Source: Poa pratensis
Taxonomy: Eukaryota > Streptophyta > Magnoliopsida > Poales > Poaceae
NCBI GenBank assembly: GCA_947311845.1
Contig: CAMZMU010000049.1
Span: forward strand, 2,725,368-2,789,367
DNA: 64,000 nucleotides
Direction: 5' to 3'
Positions 43,615 through 55,480 of the stretch are shown here, in pieces. The translations under genes were made by a program, and so were the position numbers. The notes beneath the pieces are model-generated. The model saw nothing but the letters and a program-made list of their open reading frames with translations, made no database searches and was not told where the DNA came from. The first letter of the stretch is position 1. Each line of letters opens with the position of its first letter.

Positions 43615-45199
43615 AGGACGAAGAGCAAGCAGAAAACACCGAACCCATCTGTTCAGGACGAAGAGCTGCGTCGCCACATACGACGAATGCTGCTCTCCAA
43701 ACCGCTTAGTCAACACATACAACGACACAAACTCGCGTGCCATCCAACTGGTATCGTACCCACAACCGTGCCGACATGTGGGCCACGAAATAAGTGCGCT
43801 CAGCTCCGAGCAACCATATGGATCCCCATTCTTAGGGAGCTTATTTTTTTAGGAGATGTGAGTCAGATCCAAATCCTTCTTGGACAGGTTATTGGGCTCT
43901 CATTACCTTGTTGACCTTTTAGCATTTTTTTTTGAGGAATTTTCTTTGCATAGTACAAGAATAAAAGTTGCAGATTATTTTGATGTGCAATATCTCCTCG
44001 AGGAGCAGTTTGCAAGTTATGGTCAAAATATTGTTCCCGGTTCACAAATTTCTTTTAAATTTGTATTTTGTTTAGCATAGCTAATAGACCCATTACAAAG
44101 TGCCATAAGAGGAGAATAATGTCAGATGACTGATCAATAGACAACCCCATAAAACAAAAATCCCGAGTCATAGGCAAGTTAATTTAGCCCATGTGGCATC
44201 ATATAATAGACGACTGGGTTCATACTAACCTGTGGCATACTAGCATATTTATAGTCAAAATATTTATAAACTTCCTTAATAAAATAAAACTATGTGAAGA
44301 GGACTTGAAACTTTATTCTTTCCTTGTTCTGTGCAAGACATTTGTTTCAGATATTCATGCATACAGCCAGATTAACTAACTGAAAAGTTGTTGCTTATTT
44401 TTAAGGTCAATTTTTTTAGTTATATTCTAACTGCCCATAGAAATAAATCTAACAAAATGATGAAGAATATATTAATATACACCGAAATACATTAGTAGTT
44501 TCGGCATGTTGAATCTCTTCCACACTAAAGGACTACAAACTAATACGTCGAATTCCTATAAATTAAATTCATAAGATTAGCTCATCTCTGTTTATTTTAT
44601 TTTATTCTATTGAAAAACACCCATGGCCCTATAAGTTAAAATATAAGCAGTGTAGGATATTCACAAATTGTTCAAAGTGAACTCCGCTCAAACTACTCCC
44701 ACAATTTTTTGGTAAAAAACTTTTCAGACTTTATCCCACAAAAAACAATTTGGCTTTGTCAATTAATTTGTGATGAAAAAAATGTTTCGTAAGTAGTGAT
44801 ATACATTTTTTTTCATAATTTTACACTTGCATATTCATATAAATGGTCAGGTGACAGTCAAATTTGTTCCCTAGAGACTATGTAAAATCTGAAACATCGT
44901 GTATTTTTTAATGAATGGAATATGTTGTTTCAGTTTAAATTAATTAAATATTATGAAAACATATCTCATAGTGGATCTAGTATTATCAATTGTTTGCTAC
45001 CTTTATTGCTAATTATATCTATATTGATACTCAAACCTATAAATGTTTGATTGAAAAAACTTTAAAACTACTAGTAATATGAACTAGAGCTAGTATGTAC
45101 AAAAAAGGTTGTAGTGTTGTAAGAGGGATGTGTGGGTAAAACAGCCAGCGTCACAGGACTCCGAAGTTAGTCGAGGACCAAATCACATACTCTAGCAGT
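43615..45199. other. No gene recognised
   Basis: AT-rich sequence between the retro-insertion and the kinase 3' end. No element ends or domains were found. Confidence 0.5.
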
Positions 45200-47012
45200 T
45201 CAAATAGTTCCAGAGAAAGGATCGGAGTGGTATCTGTAGCAACTCTGAATTAAAGAAAGAAATATGTAAACTGTCTAATTTGGACATACCTGATTACTTT
45301 CCATTTGATGAAGCCTATGAATTATAATTCGTGCACTAGCTGGTCTTTTCACTGGATTGAAGGCTATGCACTCTAAAGCTGTCTTGTAGCATACTTGTAT
45401 TTGTTCGCATAGTGTTTCTTGGTGTGATCTCTCTAGCCTACCCCTCCAACTTTCAAGTACCTAGAATACGGAAGTTGCGTGTTATATAGGAAACATCTTT
45501 ATATATAGGAAACTCAAATATGTATAGTATATAACATACACTCAAGCATATAACTGACACCAAAGTTCTCTATAAAGTAAAGTGTGTCCCAATAGATTGA
45601 ACTCAACTCTACCACCATGTAAATTGGTCTTTCACGTTCGACCAAAACAAGAAGAAATAAAAGTTAAAATCTTTCTTGCAAATGATAACCGTGTGATTAT
45701 ATTAATTTGCAAGTGTGTGTGTGTGTGTGGGGGGGGGGGGGGGGTGTTATTATTTTCTAGCCAAATTGTTATTTCCACTACTGGTGTGCTTCAAGAAAAT
45801 ATATTATGCAACATTTCAAAAAGAAATGTAATGGCAATATGCAAAGTACAAGCGCAATAATTATTTTGAAGTTGATCCTTCTTAGCCAAAAAAGAAAATT
45901 GAGGTTTTATCTTTGTAGCAATGACAAATATTTTTCTTACATCCTTGGTAGCTTGATACCCTTCTGTCCGGTCAGTATTTCTATGATAATAACACCAAGA
46001 CTATATATGTCACAGCTGCGTGAAATGACGCCACCTTCACGAAGTTCTGGTGCCATATATCCTCTGTATGAAAATATAAAAGGTATGATCAAGTAAAGTA
46101 CGAAGAGAGTGTGAAATTTAAATCAGGGAGCACAAAAGGATGAGCTTTCAAGAGGAGTTAGCTAGCTTACATCGTTCCAAATATAGTTTTGGTTAAATCT
46201 CGACTTTGATTTTCGTTGAAGCATCTTGACAAGCCAAAATCCGTAATTTTCGGTGCCATGTTATCATCGAGTAGTATATTGGCGGGTTTCAGATCCAAGT
46301 GAACAATACGATTGTCATGAAGGTTCTGTATACCCTCACAAATCCCTTTTATTATTTTGTAGCACACGCGCCACTCACGATGTGCTTCTACAGAAGGCGA
46401 GATGAGAATAGATACTTGATGTCTTAACTTTTGAACATTAAATGCTATTTATGACACATTACACTATTTTTTGTATAGGAAGTAAATGACATAATAAAGA
46501 GAAAAGTTACGGGCTACATGGTCCTACCGGTGATGTACTTACGAAGACTCCCTTTGGGTATATACTCGAAGCAAAGCAATCTTTGGTGAAGATCTGCCAT
46601 GACAAGTTTTCCGTCGTACCTTTCCATATTTCCTTGTCTATCAGCACAATATCCAAGAAATCTTACTACATTTTTGTGGTTTACCCGCATTAGACATTCA
46701 ACCTCTCGGTGAAAAATATTTTCATCCATAAAAGCATCGGTCAACTTCTTCACAGCGACCACCCTATCACCAAGTATTCCCTATTATTCAGAGATGTTAG
46801 CATAGCATCGGTTTGAGTTCTCGATAAAAAAAAGTGTGTTGCATGTATACCTTATAAACCATTGCAAACCCACCACTTCCAATCAGCTGGTCATTACAGA
46901 AATCACCTGTGATGCCCTTCAAAAGAGATAATGGCAGGGCCTTCGGCTCTGCAGTTTCATCGACTAACAACTGCTCTAGGTTACTTCGCGCTGTACTAGG
47001 TTTCTGTTCCAT
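45200..47012 (-). pseudogene. Receptor-like (cytoplasmic) protein kinase, six exons, one frameshift
   Basis: Exons on the minus strand: 47012-46851, 46780-46528, 46387-46171, 46063-45941, 45460-45290 and 45244-45200, all with GT/AG borders and matching phases. The protein starts MEQKPSTARSNLEQL and shows a Gly loop (LIGSGGFAMVYK), catalytic Lys (VVAVKKL), helix C Glu (FHREVECLMRVNH), catalytic loop ([13 protein letters not shown], so HLD instead of HRD), DFG ([11 protein letters not shown]), the GTIGYMAPEL activation end and SCDIYSLGVIIIEILTG. No signal peptide or membrane segment is seen. In exon 4, after EILTGQKG, one base is missing from a G run (about 45962). The following VLESWRGRLERS...FNPVKRPASARI is in the shifted frame. 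Apart from that base the gene is intact. It could be a working allele with a sequence error, or a fresh pseudogene. Confidence 0.8.
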
Positions 47013-47940
47013 TTGCAGTCGGTATGTATGCAATTAACCTGGAAACAAGAGAAAACTCATTATGTATGAGCCTACTGCCTATGGCTACTAGACCCAAATC
47101 CCCAATACACTAATTAATGAAGTAATATCAGTATATTTGCTAGCGAACAAATTAAAATCACTCACCTATGATGCAAAATAGAAAGCACTAGTTTTGATGT
47201 TGACCCTCCCTGTGCACTGCTTGACAGCGCAGTCGCTAGCTGCAAATTGGTGCTAGCTAAATGCGCATAGAGCTGCGATCAATGATGAATCCGCAGAGGG
47301 CAGATCCCCATAAGCAGCAGCAGCAGCAGCAGCTCTCAAATTGAAGCTAGCGATGGCTGCAAGCAGAGCAAGCCAATCAACCTGCATATATACATCTCAG
47401 ACAAGATCTTTTCAACGATAAGAAATTGGTAAAATTGCTCCCTCCGTTGAAGAACTCTCAAAGAAATAGAAAGCACACTCATCAGCTTAGATTGATCTAA
47501 ACTTTATAACCTGGTTTTTTTTTGTTCCTTTTATACAGTAGTAGGATACTCTCCAGTTACTGAGGTAGCTAATGAAGTAATATCGATGTATATGCTACAG
47601 AACAAATTACGACCTATTATGCAAAACAGAAAGAAGTAGTTTTGATTTTGACCCTCCCCTTGTTGTGCACCGCTGCGATCAATGATGAATCCGCAAAGGC
47701 AGGGGGGAGAATATCTTTCCAATGAAAAGGAATTGGTAATTACTAGTACCTGAACAAAGCTCTTGCTGCTTGCTGCCTGCTGTCTGCCTAGTGAAGGAGA
47801 TCGAGCTTCAGATTTACTTCAACAGTGGAGGAGAAGGAGCATGCCCTCTGAGATCTAGCTGAAGCTGCTTGTTTCTAGGAGGGGGATGTGGTCAACGGCA
47901 CTTTTTTTTGAGAGAAGGAAGGTATGGACGCGGCTCGTCT
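47013..47940 (-). other. Upstream region of the kinase
   Basis: The region probably holds 5' UTR exons and promoter of the kinase, judging by scattered AG/GT borders (for example CCAG just upstream at 47038-47041) and a near-repeat: 47110-47300 and 47570-47710 share CTAATGAAGTAATATC and TGCGATCAATGATGAATCCGC. No protein was identified. Confidence 0.4.
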
Positions 47941-47942
47941 AA

Positions 47943-49797
47943 GGGCACCTCCAGCCGTCCCCCAGCGCCCCCAGGGCCAAAAAAGCGTCGTTTTGGGCCA
48001 AATAGCGTCATTTTTCTACCAGTCGCCCCCTAGGAGCCCAAATAGCGCCGTTTAGCGCCGTTTTGGCGCCGGCGCACCCAGCCCAAACCCAGCGCGTCGG
48101 GTTGCGCCTGGGGGGTCGGCGGAAGGGAAAACGCGCGTGGGCCAGCACTGTCGGGGAGACAGCGCATTTCCCACCCCCCGCCTCGCCCTTTCCTCTATCC
48201 TGCCCCGTCGCCGCCATCTCGCCGCCGGCACCACCCCTCCCCCCTCCGCCGGACGCAAGCAGCTAGGAACCCCACCATCTCACCCCAAACCACGGCGCCG
48301 GCGCCGCCCCTCCCCTCCGCCGTGATCTGGCCGGGAGGAAGGCTCTCGGGAAGGCTCGCGCCCACCTCGCCTGCTAGGTGCTCGGCGGTTTGCCCGCCCA
48401 GTCATGGACTCTGACGACGACGAGCTGCTCGCCGAACTGCTCGACGAGGAAGCCCAGGCCGACCTCGACGACGAAGAGCACTTGCTGATCCTGGCCTGCC
48501 TCGCCGGCCTGCTCGCGCACGACGCGCGGCCGCGGCGTGGTGGCTCGGCGCCCGGCCGCCGCAAGAGCAAGCCGAGGCAGCGCTACGAAGGGTACTGCAT
48601 CCTCTACTCCGACTACTTCGCCGATCATCCCATGCAGGACGAGGCCGTGTTTCGGCGCCGCTTCCGGATGAACCGCAAGCTCTTCCTCGACATCATGCAT
48701 GCCATCCGGGAGTTCGACACCTACTTCAAATTGAAGAAGGATTGCACCGGTACGGTTGGCTTTACCTCAATTCAGAAGTGCACGATGGCCATGAGGTTGC
48801 TTGCATATGGTGCTCCCGCTGATTCGCAGGATGATTATTTGCGCATGTCCGAGTCCACTGCCATTGATTGCTTGAACAAGTTCTGCCGGGCAGTGGTGGC
48901 AGTGTTTGGGCCAAAATACTTGCGATCACCCAATGCGGAACTCACAACGACATCAATGTGTTGCAGTGCTCGAATGTCTTCGCCAAGCTTGTTGAAGGTC
49001 ATGCCCCTCTAGTGAACTACGAGATCAATGGGCACCAGTACACAAAGGGCTACTACCTTGCAGATGGCATCTACCCGAAGTGGTCAACATTTGTGAAGAG
49101 CATCTCCAACCCTGTGCCAGGAAGCGCGAAAGCTTGGTTTTCCAAGTGCCAGGAGGCTTGCAGGAAGGATGTTGAGCGGGCATTTGGTGTGCTGCAGTCT
49201 CGATTCGCTGTTGTCCGGTACCCAGCCATGACTTGATCGAAGGCCAACATGTGGGAGGTGATGAACTGTTGTGTGATCTTGCACAACATGATCATTGAGA
49301 GTGAGCGGGATCATCCGGTGCCTGAGACTACTGAGCCATACTACCGACAGGGTCCTCTTGCAGATGTAGATCACCAGGTTCCGGCAACATGGGCAGTCTT
49401 CCTCGCTATGCGCCAGGAGATTCGAGACCCTGCAGCACATCCACAACTGCAGGATGATCTTGTGCAGCACTTGTGGGAGCGCAAAGGCAATGGCAATGCC
49501 GACAATGCCAATGCCTAGTTTGATTTGTTCTATTTGCTTGCATTGTTGAACTATTTGTGTGTGGATTTGTATGTTGAACTATTCTTATGTGTGAATTTGT
49601 ATGTCAAACTATTTTAATTGTGTTGGTCTTTGTTTTATGCGCGAAATATGGCCCAAACTCGCCGGCTGGGGGCGGACTGGGTTCGGCGACTGGAAATCGG
49701 CGCCCCCAGCGCATGAAATAGCGCCATTGCCACCCAGGCGGGTCAAAATAGCGTCGTTTTTCGGCCTGGGGAGGCTGAACGACTGGAGATGCTTTTC
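47943..49797 (+). mobile_element. PIF/Harbinger element remnant
   Basis: The left end GGGCACCTCCAGCCGTCC and right end (complement) AAGCATCTCCAGTCGTTC form imperfect inverted repeats. Both subterminal regions carry AAATAGCGTC/GCGCCGTTT repeats. It encodes a damaged Harbinger transposase. I could not confirm a 3-bp duplication. Confidence 0.75.
48404..49518 (+). pseudogene. Harbinger transposase (DDE_Tnp_4 type), deleted and nonsense-mutated
   Basis: From the ATG at 48404 (MDSDDDELLAELLDEE) the frame reads FRRRFRMNRKLFLDIMHAIR and MRLLAYGAPADSQDDYLRMS, up to [11 protein letters not shown]. There an internal deletion joins it out of frame to a segment starting [11 protein letters not shown], which carries the second catalytic Asp. 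[20 protein letters not shown] (catalytic Glu) follows. The deleted piece normally contains the first catalytic Asp. After YPAMT a TGA replaces a tryptophan codon (49234-49236); the frame then continues (MWEVMNCCVILHNMI) to 49518. The protein is inactive. Confidence 0.85.
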
Positions 49798-50680
49798 AGC
49801 ACGGCAGAACTGACGTAGGGCCACGTATCAGCCGTCCCTTGTACGTGAAAACAATCCAACGGACCTAGCTATTGCAGCTTCAGCTAGCATATTCGCGTAC
49901 TGAACCCGCTAAAGAAACAGAGCAGAGCAGGTGCGCACCACGGCCGCCGGCTCGCCCTGCCATCCCCTCGGTCCGGCCCCGACCCAGCAGCTGCCGCCGC
50001 TCCCACCTCCAACTCGTACCAAGTGGATGCGCACCACGGCTGCCGCCATCGCCGCCGCCGCTGCCCGCTGGTCTAGGATGCACAGATACGGCGATACGGA
50101 TATCGCGATACGGTGATACGTTGATTTTCCAAAAACACGGATACGGGGATACTTTGTATATATATAATACATTAATTATATAAATAAATTACTGATTTTT
50201 GTACGAGAATGAGAATTACTATATGCTATACATAAGCATTAATAAAATATGTAACTGGAGCATAGGAGTACCATAACATAGTTGTTGCCAGAAAAGCTTT
50301 ACAACTGCAGCGGTGCAGCCCTCTATCCACCTAGCTGTCAAGTCACAATTTAGTAATCGAGGTGTCCTATATAATCAATACTTCTATACAGCTATGCTTC
50401 TATGCGACTTGAGGAGCCACATCGGCATGGGAGTTGCGCGGCCAGAGGAGCGACCAAGAACCGGGCTGCTCCCGTCTCGTCGAGCTGCTCCCTGCATTGG
50501 CGCCGGCGGAGCGCAGCAAGCCAGCAAATCAACTCTGACCAAGAAGAACCGGAGAAATGGAGTCGCCGCTGCACTGTGCACGCTGCTCATCACCGAAGAA
50601 GGCTCGGAGGACATCAGTGAGAAGGTGAGAATATGATCCTTCCATTGCTCCCTTGCTGGTCATATTGACGCACGCCATGG
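49798..50680. other. No gene recognised
   Basis: A mixed GC-rich stretch (49920-50080), a run of GATACGG units (50080-50150) and AT-rich sequence. Open frames overlap on both strands with no recognised domain. Confidence 0.4.
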
Positions 50681-50689
50681 AGTTTCTTC

Positions 50690-51350
50690 TCCAAATCGTT
50701 AGTTTGGTCACATTGACACAAACTAAGGAATTTGCTCCGTTAAAAAAAAAAACTAAGGAATTTGCTCTTCTTAATTGACATAAACCAAGTGGCTCTAAAT
50801 GCACAAATTTGGCTCTTGGTTTGGTCACATTGACATAGACCAAGTTGCTCAAAATATACATGTCATCAAAATTATGCCCTTGGTTTGGTCACATTGACAC
50901 AAACCAAGTGGTCTAAATGTATGTTTCCAAAATCATGCTCTTGGTTTGGTCACATTGATATGAACCAAGTTGCTCAAATATATATGTTTCCAAAATCATA
51001 CTCTTGGTTTGGTCATACTGACATAAACCAAGTTGCTCAAAATATATGTGTCATCAAAATCATGCCCTTAGTTTGGTCACATTGACACACAACAAGTGGC
51101 TCTAAATGCACAAATTTGACTCTTGGTTTGGTCACATTGACAGAAACCAAGTTAATCAAAATACATATGTTATCAAAATCATGCTCTTGGTTTGGTCACA
51201 TTGACACGAACCAAGGTGCTTTAAATTCATATTCATATATTACTAAAATCATGCCCTTGGCTCGGTCATGTTGACACAAGCTAAGTTGCTCTAAAATTCA
51301 TATTATGCCTTTGGTTTGATCGCATTGACACAAGCCAGAGAGATCTAAAA
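50690..51350 (+). repeat. Minisatellite with a hairpin in each unit, about 62-bp period
   Basis: About ten diverged units each start near CTTGGTTTGGTCACATTGAC. They recur at about 50820, 50881, 50941, 51004, 51067, 51126, 51189, 51251 and 51313. Within a unit CTTGGTTTG and CAAACCAAG are exact complements, 12 bases apart, so each unit can fold into a 9-bp stem. The open frame across 50885-51085 is a by-product. Confidence 0.9.
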
Positions 51351-51439
51351 TCCCACGTTTTTTTTAAATGTTAAAATGAAATGTTCGTATAACATGTCTA
51401 GGTTCTGAAATTATAGACCTTCCATGTATAATTAAACTA

Positions 51440-51720
51440 AGCACTTCATATAGGTGCATGCATCCGCAAACTAAATATAAGAACAAATATACATGTGCAT
51501 GTAGGAAATCAACTTACATGTCATAAGATAATCCCATATAGATTAAAATCATGCCATGCACTCCATATAGGTGTATGCATATTTAAAACTACACATGAGT
51601 TAAAATATACAATTGCATGTAGGGAATTAATTCTCATGTCATAAGATAATCTCTCATATAGATTAAAATCAAACCATGCACTCCTTTCATATAGGTGTAT
51701 GCATACACAAAATTAAATGA
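51440..51720 (+). repeat. Two-copy repeat of about 118 bp
   Basis: GCACT(T/C)CATATAGGTG.ATGCAT recurs at about 51444, 51558 and 51680, with GTCATAAGATAATC and ATATAGATTAAAATCA between. The surrounding 51350-52440 is otherwise AT-rich and shows no gene. Confidence 0.8.
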
Positions 51721-52444
51721 TAACCAGGATCATAGCCTATGTTACTTGCACTAAACATAATGTAGTGCATCATTGACTTAAATATATATAGCCTACCCAT
51801 ATGTTGGCCTAACGCAATGCTTATATAGGTTGCTACAAAATAAAGAAGATATTTTTTCCATTCCATGCATGCATATAGAAATCACATGCATGATAAAATT
51901 AACTCATAAAACGAGTTAAACCATATATTGCACACATGCTTATTGAACCGGCTAATTAACCATTATAAATGTTCATAGTAACAATAAGATAAAACACTAC
52001 TTATTACCAAATTTCCAATGGTTAATGAAATGGGTAAAATAGCCAAGTCATGCACGTGCTATAATATCATATGATGAAAATAAATCAAATGATGAACATT
52101 ATGCTACCCATATGTTAGCATAAACATACTTCATAGCTCCTAGAGTACGCCGACGCCGACGACGGCGAGGAGGACCTATGTTTCTACATTTTGTAGTTTT
52201 CTTTTTCTACATTTTGTAATACTCATGTGTTGTAATGCTATGTAATAGTTATGTTGGAATTCTTAATCAGAGGTTTTCTCTATGGAGATGTAATTAACAG
52301 ATCTTTTACGTAAATGTAAGAGTTCTGGAAATAAAATACCTGCAATGTTTGATCCTTTTATTCATTTTATGCATTTACGCATTTATATTATATTATATGT
52401 CTATATGACGTGGACGTGTATTTCGATCGTCCCATTTTCGCGTC

Positions 52445-52514
52445 ATCAAGGCAGAGCCAACAAACTTTGAGAGCACCTACGTCAAGTGTAGGACCATGAA
52501 ACCATGTGGGCTCA
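52445..52514 (-). mobile_element. Middle part of the SINE of unit 4 (copy D)
   Basis: CAAACTTTGAGAGCACCTACGTCAAGTGTAGG matches the other SINE copies in layout. The B box is degenerate here. The A-box part is found after the Helitron-like insertion, at 55211-55260. Confidence 0.6.
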
Positions 52515-55210
52515 TTACTAACTATATAAAAGACAAACGCTATAGCGAGCCCTCAGCGCACGGCTACTGTTCTAATAAACAGTAGCTACAGTGCTTCGAT
52601 CCGCACCGTCTCTTCCTGATTCGACGGTTCCCGTGGCATTTTTGCAAGAAAGTCCCTGCATTTTACAAAAATTATGAAGCGTTCCTTTTATATATAAACT
52701 AAGACCTAACCCTAGAACGCAATTCCCTGTCATTTTCCCCACCCGCCTCCACTCCGACGCCGCCGCCGCCACATCGTCTCCTCGACCTAGCTGGGCGCCC
52801 AGTCCGCGCCCCACCCCGCTCGCGGAGCTAGAGCGCGTGCGCCGTGTGGGGAGGGACGCCGGTGGCACCGTCTGGATGGCGCTCTCTCTCACACAGCGGC
52901 GGCGGCGGTGGCCACGCTCCGGCCGCTCGCCGCCGGCCGGCCTTCCTCTGCCGCACCACCACCCCACCCCTCCCCGACCTCATCCCTCCGCCTCTCTTCC
53001 CGTCGCTCCTCCTCCACGCCTCCGCTCGACGCGCTCGAGCCACCTCGCCGCCGCCGCCGCTGCCCCGAACTCTCCTGCCACCTCGAGCCTCCATCTCGCC
53101 CGACAAGCGCGACGGGGAGGCCGCGCCCGCGTCCGTCTCCTCGCCGTTCTTCACCGCCCCGGCGGCGGGGACAGCGGCAAGGACGTCGCGTCCTGCTCCT
53201 GCACGGCGACAATCCGTTGCTTAGTATGGACGAGATCATCAACGAGTGCATATTTGATTATATTATTTGATCTACTATAAATGGTGTTCCATTAAAATCC
53301 AAGGAGATTCACATCAGAGGATTAATCTCTGTAATTGAGGTAATTTTCTTCTTCTGAAATTTAGCCAGTCAATTTGGTAAAGGTCAAGTTGTCAGATTAG
53401 CTATTCGCAGTTTTGCTATCCATGCTCTTAAGGAGATCAAGATGTTCCCTATTTATATATCTCCATTATCATTTGTGTCATCCAGATAGCTGCCCTCTCA
53501 GAAGGAGTATCATTAGATGTATGTCTCACAAATGAAAAAGTAATCAGCACATTAAAGCGATTTGCAGCACTTGCGTGAAACTAAGACTCTCATGTCCATG
53601 ACTCTACAGGATGATTCCAATACAACATAAAAACAGTATGTTTTGTTTTGTATAGAATTCTACTAATCTATTTTCCTTTCAAGTTCCAAATGTAATTTGT
53701 AAATTGAAAAAGGTAATGAAAAGGTGGAGATTACTTATATATTGTTATCTTACCTCTTTCAGGGCATGTCCTCAAACAATTTTGATTTTCAGAGAACGAT
53801 GAACTCCAAAGTTTCTTACTACTATGATTATGTGGTGCGGATGTTGAACTTACAGGTAATATGGAGTTTTAGAAACAATTACATTTGTTGTCTCATTAGA
53901 AATTGAAGTAAAAAAATATTTATGCTCCTGCAGGTCTGACTCGACTCTTCACTTTGGTACGCATGAATTAAATGCTCTCTATACCTTCTATAGACTCTGA
54001 TTTTCGCTTTCTCTTACCACAAATAAACAACTTCTTTAGATATATAAGTAATAATCATGCTGCTGGACAGGTGACAGATTTATTCTTCGAGTGAACTATT
54101 AAACTTTATCATTTTTTACTTGAATTACACTACATCTAATACCATTAGAATTCATCAATTTTCTCTAGAGTGATATTTTACACCCAAAAAAATCTATTAA
54201 ATACAAGATCAAGTACTCAACTTTCTATTTGTTTATATAGGTGAGCTTTTTGGTTTACCAAGTTGCTTATGTTAATACCGAAGGGCGCGGCATATGGTGT
54301 TACACTTCCTGTTATTTTTTTTGTATACATATGAATACTTCCCTTGCGTCATTTTATGTATCAATGTATTGCATATTCGTAGTTTTGATGGGGTTTTAAA
54401 TGTTATTTAGGATTTAATTCACATGTTAATTATATGATATCCACATTTCAAATGCAAAATTGATCATTAGAATTCCTTTATAAGGAAAAACATGCATCCT
54501 AGAGGCTAGCTTTACGGTCTGATGATGGTTAGTTTTGAGTTATTCTCTATCTCTACAACTTCTTTTAATGCAGTCCTTGAGTTGGCTCATTTAACTTATT
54601 ATATTCCATAGCATAGATTATGACTACTAATATTTCCATATTTTATACAGGAATAAATATCAATCTTTATTATCAGAAGCCAAATGAGACATCCAACCAA
54701 GTTGTTCACAGATGATAAACAATGCATCAGCTGTATGTCACTCACCAACATATATTTACTATCTGTGTAAACTTTATTTTCAGCTGTATATCATTGTAAC
54801 TTTAATTAGCACTATGTATTGAACATATGTATAAAGTTTTTCTTCCTGTCTACTAATAAGACATCGTACAAAACTACGGCACATAGCGATGCAACGGCCG
54901 CGTCGTGCCGCCGTCAATTGCTAGGATTGGAGCATCTTAACATGACTTTATTTAGTCTTATTCAATCTGAACATGTATTTTTGTTTGTATGAGCTATCGA
55001 TGTGTACAACGAAATCCACTATGTGACTCAGTAACAACATATTTTAGTATTACAGCTAATCTACTATTTATTTAAGCCAGTTCCGCCCATTATGTAATCC
55101 AGGTGTCACCTATTCTATGAATAGAACAGTCTTCTAATACTTTTGTTTACACTACAATCATCAGTACAACATCACGGGCTCGGCGTGCCGCCGTGCCGAA
55201 ATTCAACTAG
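52515..55210 (+). mobile_element. Helitron-like element with captured gene sequence, in the SINE of unit 4
   Basis: The other copies read GTGGGCCGA|TTCCACC. Here GTGGGCTCA is followed by TTACTAACTATATAAAAGAC (Helitron-start-like), and the host TTCCACC resumes after CTAG at 55207-55210. The 3' end has the hairpin CGGCG-TGC-CGCCG (about 55181-55193) followed by a short spacer and CTAG|T. No helicase was found. It contains exon-like sequence (see the separate entry). A second hairpin plus CTAG at about 54897-54923 may be an older inner terminus. Confidence 0.7.
52740..53580 (+). pseudogene. Captured gene fragment inside the Helitron-like element
   Basis: A GC-rich first part (52740-53220) is followed by exon-like pieces: SMDEIINE near 53225, GVPLKSKEIHIRGLISVIE near 53285-53340 with a following GT donor, and IAALSEGVSLDVCLTNEKVI near 53487-53545 after an AG acceptor, ending with TGA. 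The codon pattern and splice borders look genuine, but I do not recognise the protein. It is probably a multi-exon host gene piece. Confidence 0.5.
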
Positions 55211-55265
55211 TTCCACCTGAATGAAACTAACCATTTGAGCTACCCTCAATTTCTGGATGAAAGTG
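55211..55265 (-). mobile_element. 5' end of the SINE of unit 4 (copy D)
   Basis: The minus strand has TAGCTCAAATGGTTAG (A box). Together with 33955-34050 and 52445-52514 it makes one SINE split in three. Confidence 0.65.
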
Positions 55266-55480
55266 CGTTTGATAGCATAAGAAAAGAAAAATAATTACGA
55301 GGAGGTTTAAGTGGATGAAAAATTACATCCGAAATCGAGTGGAAATGAATCCCAAGGAAAAAATTCTAAAGATTCCAATCATGTGAATTAAACGGCCAAA
55401 TATATAAAATCTTATGGATCAAATCCTATATAAAATTTGTGCCCTTAACCTGTCGTGTGCTTCGTCTAGTTACTTCCGTT

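Larger units (their letters stand above)
34051..52444. other. 18.4-kb nested insertion inside the SINE of unit 4
   Basis: SINE sequence stops near AGGCTTGTTGACA (34033-34045) and restarts near AGGCAGAGCCAACA (52450-52463). These versions overlap by about 13 diverged bases, perhaps an old target duplication. Everything between is foreign to the dehydrin unit; its parts are annotated separately. I cannot tell whether one large element or several independent insertions delivered it. Confidence 0.6.

Noticed and set aside
43881..44080. Small open frames between the retro-insertion and the kinase
   Set aside because: AT-rich, short and without recognisable motifs.
50885..51085. 66-residue frame with repeated WFGHIDMNQVAQ
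   Set aside because: It is produced by the hairpin minisatellite and has no independent support.
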